From CAZCYE01 sp964502775 (GTDB taxonomy: Bacteria > Actinomycetota > Acidimicrobiia > IMCC26256 > PALSA-555), in assembly GCA_964502775.1 (NCBI GenBank), contig CAZCYE010000053.1, forward strand, positions 1 to 11,569: a stretch of DNA of 11,569 nucleotides. Direction: 5' to 3'. Of the stretch, positions 6,266 through 11,569 are shown piece by piece. The notes beneath the pieces are model-generated. The model searched no databases and was not told where the DNA came from. It saw nothing but the letters and a program-made list of their open reading frames with translations. A program made the translations under genes and the position numbers. How positions within the stretch are numbered: position 1 is the stretch's first letter; each line of letters opens with the position of its first letter.

Positions 6266-6760
6266 TCAGGCGTCCGCGGTGTCCCGGGCCAGACGGTCGA
6301 TCACGATCAAGCTCGCGAGCGAGGACGCGCAGATCACCCAGTAGTCCGACTCGTTGTTGCCCCGCTCGTACGAGACGGTGAGCTCGGTGATGATCGCGAA
6401 GACGAACCACAGCGAGGTCGCCACGATGAGCCCGGCGCGGGCGGCCGCTTGGGCCGTCGGGGCTCCCTTGGCCCAGGCGATGAACGCCCTCCACAGCAAC
6501 ACGGCTCCGGTCGCCTCGAACGCGATGGCACCGGCGAGCAGTACCTGGTCCGCAGCCCTCGAGTCGAAGTAGATGCTCGTGGAGACCGTGACCCAGTGGA
6601 GGTTGCCCGACCGGAAGTCCAGGTCAATCCACCCGAACGACCAGAGCAGGTCCGAGAGGTTGCCCGCCGCGATCACGGTGAAGTACACGGCCCACACCAG
6701 GAGCAGCACGAAGCCGAGTGTCCGGCGTGCTTCCAACCAGCCCATCACACGCTCGATCAC
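6266..6760 (-). CDS. Four-helix integral membrane protein, DUF2165-like
   Basis: This 164-residue protein has four predicted membrane helices at about 14-37, 71-96, 108-128 and 139-156, with a soluble loop between helices 1 and 2. The pattern GNLSDLL after the first helix, AFEATGAVLLWRA in the second, LWFVFAIITE in the third, and the overall size resemble the DUF2165 family of small predicted inner-membrane proteins. I make this match by eye only. Function is unknown. The longest frame starts at GTG 6760; ATG at 6745 is an alternative, and neither has a clear ribosome site. It is convergent with the SRPBCC gene and divergent from the HD-GYP gene, so it stands alone. The membrane profile and full-length open frame make coding very likely. 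Confidence 0.75.
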   Translation of the reverse strand: MIERVMGWLEARRTLGFVLLLVWAVYFTVIAAGNLSDLLWSFGWIDLDFRSGNLHWVTVSTSIYFDSRAADQVLLAGAIAFEATGAVLLWRAFIAWAKGAPTAQAAARAGLIVATSLWFVFAIITELTVSYERGNNESDYWVICASSLASLIVIDRLARDTADA

Positions 6761-7008
6761 GGCGGGGACGCTACCCGCCCGATCCCGAACCCACGTGGAT
6801 CTCGCCGCGGGTCCCTAACTCGGCGGGTGACAGATCGGCAGGTGGCGCCGGCCGGCCGACGCGGCCAACTCGACGTCGACGGGCACCGATGGACTGCTGG
6901 TCGGCGGCAGAGTGGGCGGCGTGGCACTCGGCCTCGGTCTCGGCCGGGCTGCTCCGGGGCTGCTGATCACGGCCCGGTCCTGCAGTTGAGGGGGCCAGGA
7001 GTTGCGGC

Positions 7009-7038
7009 TTGTCGCCAGCGAGCACTTTGTCCTACTAT
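7009..7038 (+). promoter_or_regulatory. Sigma-70-type promoter of the HD-GYP gene
   Basis: TTGTCG at 7009-7014 and TACTAT at 7033-7038 are separated by 18 bases, a good match to the housekeeping promoter pattern. They sit in a locally AT-rich patch of otherwise GC-rich DNA. Transcription would start near 7045, giving a leader of about 40 bases that includes the ribosome site before ATG 7086. Confidence 0.6.
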
Positions 7039-7074
7039 CACATTAAGTGGCGGACGTGCTACTAGGAGTGGGAC

Positions 7075-7079
7075 GGGAG
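7075..7079 (+). promoter_or_regulatory. Ribosome binding site that decides the HD-GYP start
   Basis: GGGAG ends six bases before ATG 7086. The in-frame GTG at 7047 has no such site and would lie almost at the predicted transcription start, so 7086 is preferred. Confidence 0.65.
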
Positions 7080-7085
7080 CAGGGT

Positions 7086-8498
7086 ATGCGCCGACAGGAG
7101 CGACCGCATTGGTCCGCTCACTGGGGTCAGGCACTCGCGGCCCGCCTCGGCTACCTGGCGCTGCCAGCGGCCATCGGCGCCACCGGCGGCTATGCGGCCG
7201 ATGCCGCGCTCCGCCCGGTCGTCGCGTCCACGACGATCGCGCTGGGAATCGGGATGGTGGTCGCAATCTTGGTCGCGATCATCACGGCGCGCGCGTTGCG
7301 GCCGTTGCTTCCCCTCGCGATGCTGCTCCGGCTCTCCCTGGTCTTCCCGGACCGAGCGCCGTCTCGTTTCCGGATCGCATTGCGCGTCGGCAACCCGAAG
7401 CGCGCCGAAGCCTGGGCCGCGCGCTCGTTGTGTACGACACAGTCGACGACCGCGTCGGAGCAGGCAGCGCAGCTGCTGACCTTGTGCGCCGCGCTCAACG
7501 TCCATGACCGCCGCACGCGTGGACACTCCGAGCGCGTCCGGGCGCTCACGGAGCTGGTGGCCGAGGAGCTCGGACTTCCCGAGCCCGAGCGCGTCAGCCT
7601 GCGGTGGGGCGCGTTGCTCCACGACATCGGGAAGCTCCACGTGGACCGAGACGTGCTGAACAAGCAGGCGCCGCTGACGGATCGAGAATGGGAGGAGGTG
7701 CATCACCATCCCGTCGAGGGTCGGCGACTCGTCGCGCCGCTCTCGAGCTGGCTCGGCGACGGGGCTCGCGCCATCGATCAGCACCATGAGCGGTACGACG
7801 GACTCGGCTACCCGCAAGGGGTGCGCGGCGACGAGATCTCACTCGCGGGCCGGATCGTGAGCGTCACCGATGCATTCGACACCATGGCGGCCGTACGGGC
7901 CTACAAGCCGGCCATGGACGTCAAAGAGGCGCGCGCGGAGTTGGTCCGCTGCGCGGGCTCGCACTTCGATCCCGCGGTGGTTCGCGCGTTCCTGGGCATC
8001 TCGGTCGGTCGGCTCCGGTGGACGATCGGCGCGGCAGCCTTCCTCGCGCCGGTGTCCCTCTTGCCGGGGATGCCGCGCTTTGGAGCGGGTTGGGCACGCC
8101 TCGCCGGTGTTGGATCCGCGTCGCTCCAGGGCGCAGTCGCGGCCGTGGTGCTGACCGGAGGCCTCAGCCTGCCAGGCCTAGGTGGGGAATCAACACCGAG
8201 CCCAGCCGCACCAGCAGTGGCCCCAATGCATGTGGTCGCCGACCAACCCCACGGGCGCGACGCATTGGGCAACGACCCGGATGACGAGGACCCGAGGACG
8301 CGGGAGGGAGACGGCGCCCGGTCCGACGAGCAAGCAGATATTGCCAGGCTGGCCGCGCTCATCAACCAGATCCTTGCTCCAGTTGTCGCCGACGAGTCTG
8401 GGCCGCTCGCTCCGGTCCTACAACCTGTGCTCGACGAGCTCGAGCCGATCATCGACCCGATCTCGGGGTCGCTGCCGGCGCTTCCAGGGCTGGGCTGA
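7086..8498 (+). CDS. Membrane-anchored HD-GYP domain protein, probable cyclic-di-GMP phosphodiesterase
   Basis: HD-GYP enzymes hydrolyse the second messenger c-di-GMP. The 470-residue protein has two N-terminal membrane helices (about 20-40 and 44-68), then the HD-GYP domain at about 125-305. All expected metal ligands are present: H147, the HD pair H179-D180 within LLHDIGKL, H208, H233-H234 and D262. The GYP signature reads HHERYDGLGYP (233-243). After the domain come two more hydrophobic spans (about 311-330 and 341-362), a Pro/Ala-rich and acidic linker (about 367-415), and a tail alternating Leu/Ile with Pro and acids (about 416-470). No sensor domain such as PAS, GAF or REC is visible, so the input signal is unknown. 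The start is chosen for its ribosome site; GTG 7047 would add 13 residues. It is transcribed alone. Confidence 0.88.
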   Translation: MRRQERPHWSAHWGQALAARLGYLALPAAIGATGGYAADAALRPVVASTTIALGIGMVVAILVAIITARALRPLLPLAMLLRLSLVFPDRAPSRFRIALRVGNPKRAEAWAARSLCTTQSTTASEQAAQLLTLCAALNVHDRRTRGHSERVRALTELVAEELGLPEPERVSLRWGALLHDIGKLHVDRDVLNKQAPLTDREWEEVHHHPVEGRRLVAPLSSWLGDGARAIDQHHERYDGLGYPQGVRGDEISLAGRIVSVTDAFDTMAAVRAYKPAMDVKEARAELVRCAGSHFDPAVVRAFLGISVGRLRWTIGAAAFLAPVSLLPGMPRFGAGWARLAGVGSASLQGAVAAVVLTGGLSLPGLGGESTPSPAAPAVAPMHVVADQPHGRDALGNDPDDEDPRTREGDGARSDEQADIARLAALINQILAPVVADESGPLAPVLQPVLDELEPIIDPISGSLPALPGLG

Positions 8499-8512
8499 GC
8501 AACTCTCAGCCC
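8492..8512. terminator. Hairpin over the HD-GYP stop codon
   Basis: GGGCTGAG and CTCAGCCC form a perfect 8-bp stem with a 5-base loop (caact). The stop TGA (8496-8498) lies inside the left arm. No T-run follows, but position and stability suit a terminator for the HD-GYP gene. Confidence 0.5.
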
Positions 8513-8516
8513 GATC

Positions 8517-8530
8517 GGCTTTCGAAAGCC
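8517..8530. terminator. Perfect 14-bp palindrome between convergent genes
   Basis: GGCTTTCGAAAGCC is an uninterrupted palindrome in the 62-base gap between the HD-GYP and LysR genes, four bases after the previous hairpin. As RNA it can form a 5-bp stem on either strand, so a bidirectional terminator is plausible; a protein-binding site cannot be excluded. Confidence 0.45.
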
Positions 8531-8560
8531 ACGCGTGTTCCATCGCGCTTCTGACACTCC

Positions 8561-9493
8561 TCACGCTGACGTCGCGGCGTCGCGCGCCCGGGCCTGAGCG
8601 AGGAACGCCCGGGCGAGCTCCGTGAGCGACTGATCGTCTCGCCAGACGGCACGCAGCTCACGGCGGAGGTCGAGGCCGACGGTGGGCACGGCAACGAGCC
8701 GCCCGAGGGCTTGGTCCTCGGAGACCGCGAGACTGCTCAGCACGGCCGGCCCGATCCCGTCGGCCACCGCGTTCTTGACCGCAGTGGTCGAACCCAGTTC
8801 GAGCGCCACCCGGGGACTCGTGGCCCCGGCACTCACCAGCGCGTGCTCCAGGACTTCACGGGTTCCGGAGCCGGCCTCGCGCAGGACCAGCGGCGTGCGT
8901 GCCAACAGCTCGGGTGTCACGGGATCGCGGCGCGCTCGCCACGCGTGATGCTCGTCGACCACGAGCAGCAGCTGGTCGGAGGCGACCACACACGAGTGCA
9001 AGTCGGCTGGGATCGTCGCCGATTCGATGAACCCCAGATCGACGTCACCGGCCGACACTCTCTCCAGCACCCGCGTCGAGTTCGCCACTTCGAGCTCGAG
9101 ACGCGCGTCGGGGCGTGCGTTGTGGAACACGGCAAGCCAGTACGGCACCAGATGCTCCGCGATCGTGAAGCTGGCCACGATGTGCAGCCGTGCGGAGCGT
9201 TCGGAACGGAGAGCGTCCACGCCGTCGATGAGACGCTGCGCGGCGTCAAGGACGCCCTCGCTCCACTGAGCGACCAGGGCGCCCGCGGTGGTCGTGACCG
9301 AACCGGTCGACGTCCGCTCGAGCAGCGACAATCCCAGCCGACGTTCGAGGGTCCGGATGCGAGCACTCGCGGATGGCTGGCTGATGTAGTGGGCCGCCGC
9401 CGCCTTCGACAGGCTCCCCAGCCGCACCACGCTGGCGAAGAGGTCGAGAGCACCGAGATCGGGTGCGTTCCCGGGGAGCGGCTCCCGTGCCAT
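8561..9493 (-). CDS. LysR-family transcriptional regulator, divergent from the YeiH-type exporter
   Basis: The 310-residue protein has an N-terminal winged helix-turn-helix at about 13-72 (LDLFASVVRLGSLSKAAAAHYISQ, then QPSASARIRTLERRLGL and LLERTSTG) and a LysR effector domain from about 99 (SARLHIVASFTIAEHLVPYWL) to the end. The effector domain has the usual LGFIES hinge-region and DGIGPAVLSSLAV segments. It is divergently transcribed from a YeiH-family exporter, the same layout as yeiE-yeiH in Escherichia coli, where YeiE responds to sulfite. A sulfur-oxyanion effector is therefore a reasonable inference, not shown by sequence. The ATG start at 9493 lies within a T-N11-A box, which suggests autoregulation. 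No strong ribosome site precedes it. Confidence 0.92.
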   Translation of the reverse strand: MAREPLPGNAPDLGALDLFASVVRLGSLSKAAAAHYISQPSASARIRTLERRLGLSLLERTSTGSVTTTAGALVAQWSEGVLDAAQRLIDGVDALRSERSARLHIVASFTIAEHLVPYWLAVFHNARPDARLELEVANSTRVLERVSAGDVDLGFIESATIPADLHSCVVASDQLLLVVDEHHAWRARRDPVTPELLARTPLVLREAGSGTREVLEHALVSAGATSPRVALELGSTTAVKNAVADGIGPAVLSSLAVSEDQALGRLVAVPTVGLDLRRELRAVWRDDQSLTELARAFLAQARARDAATSA

Positions 9494-9506
9494 AGAGCAA
9501 CGCTAT
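9492..9506. promoter_or_regulatory. Candidate LysR-type operator (ATAG-N7-CTAT)
   Basis: The sequence ATAGAGCAACGCTAT is an interrupted palindrome that contains the classical T-N11-A motif (T9493, A9505). It overlaps the first codon of the LysR gene, so binding could both repress the regulator and influence the divergent exporter gene. Confidence 0.5.
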
Positions 9507-9508
9507 AT

Positions 9509-9529
9509 CCACCATCGGGTGGGACCACC
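9509..9529. promoter_or_regulatory. Nested inverted repeats in the lysR/yeiH-like spacer
   Basis: CCACC-ATCG-GGTGG is followed directly by GA-CCACC, so the central GGTGG (9518-9522) can pair with either flanking CCACC (9509-9513 or 9525-9529). This adjoins the T-N11-A box and may be part of a larger operator. Confidence 0.4.
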
Positions 9530-9591
9530 TTCCCGGGGGGCCACCGTCGTCGCATCCTCGATCGCGTGGCACCACCCGCGACGGCCCCGAC

Positions 9592-10641
9592 GTGACTCCG
9601 GCCGACGGGGCTTACGACGATCCGGTCCCCCGACGACCTCGGCGCGGCTCGGACCTCCTCCCCGGGCTCGCCTACGTCGGCGTCGCCGTCGCCGTCGGCT
9701 TCCTGATCCACGCTGCGATCGACGTCGTCTCGCCGCTCGTCGTGGCCCTCGTGATCGGCGTCGCGCTCGGCAACCTCGGTCGCGGCGTCCCCGAGGCGGC
9801 CGTCCCGGGCATCACATTCGCCGCGCGTCACCTGCTCCGGCTCGGAATCGTGCTCCTCGGAGTCCAGATCTCCTTCGACGACGTCATCGGACTCGGCGGC
9901 CGCGAGCTCGCCATCATCATCGTGGTCGTTGTCGCCACGTTCCTCGGCACCCTGTATCTCGGGCGCCTCCTCGGCGTCACACCCGGGCTTCGGCTCCTGC
10001 TCGCCGCCGGCTACGCAATCTGCGGCGTATCGGCAGTCGTCGCCATGGAACAGGTGTCGGACGCCAGCGACGAAGAAGTGACGTTCGCCATCGCCCTCGT
10101 CACGCTCTTCGGCAGCCTCGCCATCGTCGTGTTGCCACCGTTGGGCGACGCGTTGGGGCTCAACGACGCGACCTTCGGCTCATGGGTCGGAGCATCGGTC
10201 CACGACGTCGCGCAGGTGGTGGCAACGGCGCATCAGCGCGGCGACGCGGCGCTCGAAACCGCGGTCGTCGTCAAGCTCACGCGAGTCTTGCTCCTCGCTC
10301 CCATCGTCGCGAGCGTGGGACTCCTACGACGCCGGAACACCGCTCTGGCCGCGCCGGCCGCGCCGTCCAAGGTCGACGGGCGCCGACCACCGCTCGTCCC
10401 TCTGTTCGTGATCGGATTTCTCGTGGCCGCGGCACTACGCAGCTCCGGTGCCCTCTCTCCCGACGCGCTCTCAGTGATCAAGACGGCACAAGTGATCAGC
10501 CTCGCGGCCGCGCTGTGCGGGCTCGGTACCTATGTGCGGTTCCGCAACTTCCGCGCCCTCAGTGCACGGTCAGTCGCGCTGGCACTCGCGGCGTGGATGT
10601 TCATCGCCGTGACTGGCTACGTCGGCGTCGTCTACCTCTGA
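9592..10641 (+). CDS. YeiH-family (Cons_hypoth698) putative sulfate/sulfite exporter
   Basis: This is a multi-pass inner-membrane protein of 349 residues, the usual family length, with about ten hydrophobic segments. Family hallmarks are GIVLLGVQISFDDV (85-98), AAGYAICGVSAVVAMEQV (138-155), the DEEVTFAIALVTLFGSLAIV stretch (160-179) and GSWVGASVHDVAQVVATA (196-213). These align by eye with Escherichia coli YeiH (TSICG-type and VHEVAQVV motifs). Relatives have been proposed to export sulfite or sulfate, for example during breakdown of organosulfonates; the true substrate here is unknown. The only suitable start is GTG 9592, with no clear ribosome site, so translation may be leaderless or start slightly elsewhere. 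A basic hydrophilic N-terminal region (about 1-22) precedes helix 1. It is controlled most likely by the divergent LysR protein. Confidence 0.92.
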   Translation: MTPADGAYDDPVPRRPRRGSDLLPGLAYVGVAVAVGFLIHAAIDVVSPLVVALVIGVALGNLGRGVPEAAVPGITFAARHLLRLGIVLLGVQISFDDVIGLGGRELAIIIVVVVATFLGTLYLGRLLGVTPGLRLLLAAGYAICGVSAVVAMEQVSDASDEEVTFAIALVTLFGSLAIVVLPPLGDALGLNDATFGSWVGASVHDVAQVVATAHQRGDAALETAVVVKLTRVLLLAPIVASVGLLRRRNTALAAPAAPSKVDGRRPPLVPLFVIGFLVAAALRSSGALSPDALSVIKTAQVISLAAALCGLGTYVRFRNFRALSARSVALALAAWMFIAVTGYVGVVYL

Positions 10642-10646
10642 CCCTC

Positions 10647-10693
10647 GGGCGGCCAGGAACCGCACTCAGCCGCCCTCCATCGTTTGGGCGGCT
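10647..10693. terminator. GC-rich alternative hairpins after the exporter gene
   Basis: GGGCGGC (10647-10653), GCCGCCC (10669-10675) and GGGCGGC (10686-10692) are alternately complementary. The second and third arms, extended to AGCCGCCC/GGGCGGCT, give an 8-bp stem with a 10-base loop. The first and second give a 7-bp stem with a 15-base loop. The block starts five bases after the exporter stop, between convergent genes, and probably acts as a transcription terminator although no T-run follows. Confidence 0.5.
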
Positions 10694-10794
10694 CGCCGCT
10701 CCACCGCGGCGGTCGCCACGTCTTCGACATGCGCGCGACGAGGACGCGTCGAGTGATCGGAGCCACGCCGGTGCTTGACCGCCTCCCGCAGCCC

Positions 10795-11409
10795 CTACGC
10801 GACGGCCGCGGTCCCAGCCGGGCGGTAGGCGCAGATGAGCACGCCCGTCTTCGCCTGCGTCACCGACACGAGCTCCAGCTGCCGAGCCTGCCCATCCGAC
10901 GGGAAGATCGTCTTCCCGCCGCCCAGCAGGATCGGCTCCAGCATGAGCCAGTACTCGTCGACGAGATCGTTCTCCACGAGCTGGCGAGCCAGCGAGGCAC
11001 TTCCCCAGACCTGCAGGCCACCGTCACCACTACTCGTTCGCAGCGAGCGGATCGCCTCGATCACGTCGCCATCGCCGAGAAGCGTCGTGTTGTTCCACCT
11101 CGACGACGCCTCCTCCGCCGACAGCGTCCGCGACGCGACGTACTTCGGGATGGCGTTCATCTGGTCGGCGTACGGATCGCCCGCCCGGTCCGGCCAGTGG
11201 GCGGCCATGACGTCCCACGTCCGCCGCCCGAACAGCAACGCCTCCGTGCGCCCCATGACCTCGCCGATGACCGCTCCCATCGACTCGGGGTCGAAGAGCG
11301 GCATCGACCAGCCTCCGTGCTGGAACCCGCCGTCGGTGTCCTCGTCCTTGCCGCCGGGAGCCTGCACGACGCCGTCGAGGCTGATGAAGTCACTGAGGAT
11401 GATCCGCAT
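10795..11409 (-). CDS. Dihydrofolate reductase family protein (RibD C-terminal-like)
   Basis: This 204-residue protein belongs to the RibD-C/DHFR-like reductase superfamily, NADPH-dependent enzymes of mostly unknown substrate. Visible signatures are the N-terminal strand and turn MRIILSDFISLDGVVQAPGG (1-20), the LLFGRRTWDVMAAHWP segment (58-73), KYVASRTL (89-96), the cofactor-site strand LQVWGSASLARQL (132-144), and DEYWLMLEPILLGGGKTIF (151-169). It is a stand-alone domain lacking the deaminase half of RibD, so a riboflavin role should not be assumed; many stand-alone homologues are annotated only as deaminase/reductase family. It lies downstream of the tRNA-Thr gene on the same strand and converges with the exporter gene. 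The start is ATG 11409, with an unusually A-rich preceding stretch (GTAAAAACC) and no clear ribosome site. Confidence 0.9.
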   Translation of the reverse strand: MRIILSDFISLDGVVQAPGGKDEDTDGGFQHGGWSMPLFDPESMGAVIGEVMGRTEALLFGRRTWDVMAAHWPDRAGDPYADQMNAIPKYVASRTLSAEEASSRWNNTTLLGDGDVIEAIRSLRTSSGDGGLQVWGSASLARQLVENDLVDEYWLMLEPILLGGGKTIFPSDGQARQLELVSVTQAKTGVLICAYRPAGTAAVA

Positions 11410-11516
11410 AGGTTTTTACTAGCCGACGCTGAACTCGGACGCCATCCCCCCGGTCCTGGAAGATCGTCGCGACCGACTCGGCGACCACAAGCGGCACGGA
11501 CACGAGCGGATCCCGG

Positions 11517-11569
11517 AGCCGGGGAGGGGACTCGAACCCCTGACCTGCTCATTACGAGTGAGCTGCTCT
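11517..11569 (-). tRNA. tRNA-Thr (anticodon CGT), 3' part; runs off the right edge
   Basis: Read on the minus strand from the edge: the end of the D arm (GAGC), anticodon stem GCTCA/TGAGC around loop CTCGTAA with anticodon CGT (plus-strand positions 11554-11556), variable loop AGGTC, T stem AGGGG/CCCCT around TTCGAGT, acceptor strand CCCCGGC and discriminator T. The encoded 3' end is followed by CCG, so CCA is not encoded. It reads the threonine codon ACG. The 5' acceptor strand and most of the D arm are outside the window. Confidence 0.93.

Larger units (their letters stand above)
6761..7085. other. Spacer of about 325 bases without a convincing gene
   Basis: Between the divergent membrane-protein and HD-GYP genes I see no gene I can support. 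Open frames here encode Arg/Pro/Gly-rich low-complexity peptides typical of antisense frames in GC-rich DNA. Notable contents are a GGCCGGCC palindrome near 6850, a short run of TCGG repeats near 6930-6950, and the promoter and ribosome site of the HD-GYP gene at its right end. It could hold regulatory sites or gene debris. Confidence 0.6.

Noticed and set aside
5723..7507. Long plus-strand open frame (594 codons) overlapping SRPBCC, the membrane protein and the HD-GYP start
   Set aside because: Runs through three supported genes in other frames and is Arg/Gly/Pro-rich without any motif.
9519..10778. Plus-strand open frame of 419 codons over the exporter gene
   Set aside because: It is the +1 shadow of the YeiH-like gene, with Arg-dominated composition and no membrane helices.
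10693..10794. Possible small gene or RNA in the gap before the DHFR-like gene
   Set aside because: No frame with a start, ribosome site and sensible composition, and no structure beyond the terminator-like block already listed.
11410..11516. Short frames between the tRNA and the DHFR-like gene, including an 8-codon ATG frame after GGGGGG and a 34-codon GTG frame
   Set aside because: Too short, no recognisable protein and no coupling to a neighbour; the 34-codon frame runs into the DHFR-like gene in another frame.
11517..11569. tRNA-Thr 3' end as an attachment site of an integrated element
   Set aside because: No integrase, no second copy of the tRNA 3' end and no mobile genes are present in the adjoining sequence.

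Overview
The window is GC-rich, densely packed bacterial chromosome. Several things point to an actinobacterium: a SigR-type ECF sigma factor with a zinc anti-sigma factor of the RsrA type, a DUF2342 zinc metalloprotease beside tilS, the order tilS-hpt-ftsH, and the short (320-residue) form of TilS. A mycothiol-using lineage such as Acidimicrobiia would fit, but this is inference and I cannot name a genus.

Left part (1-5680, all minus strand, so transcribed right to left): a lipoprotein of the PQQ-type glucose/sorbosone dehydrogenase family, then sigR-like and rsrA-like genes, then a five-gene run: a 52-residue membrane protein, the DUF2342 metalloprotease, tilS, hpt and the start of ftsH. 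Every junction inside the five-gene run is a 4-base start/stop overlap (GTGA, GTGA, ATGA, GTGA), and sigR/rsrA overlap by TTGA, which suggests translationally coupled units. The run covers tRNA-Ile lysidine formation (TilS), purine salvage (Hpt) and membrane protein quality control (FtsH), downstream of a thiol-oxidative-stress sigma/anti-sigma pair. The ftsH fragment carries an apparent one-base deletion just before its Walker A motif.

Middle part (5700-8560): a small SRPBCC protein on plus, a four-helix membrane protein (DUF2165-like) on minus, a gene-free spacer with a credible sigma-70-type promoter, and a membrane-anchored HD-GYP protein (probable c-di-GMP phosphodiesterase) with an unusual C-terminal extension. 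Two hairpins lie where it converges with the next gene.

Right part (8561-11569): a LysR regulator divergent from a YeiH-family putative sulfate/sulfite exporter, with a T-N11-A box and nested inverted repeats between them. A GC-rich set of mutually exclusive hairpins follows the exporter. Then come a RibD-C/dihydrofolate-reductase-like protein on minus and, at the edge, the 3' part of tRNA-Thr(CGT).

I saw no mobile element, CRISPR array, rRNA or defence island. No clearly new system is visible. The points most worth a second look are the ftsH frameshift, the short membrane gene heading the coupled run, and the HD-GYP architecture.
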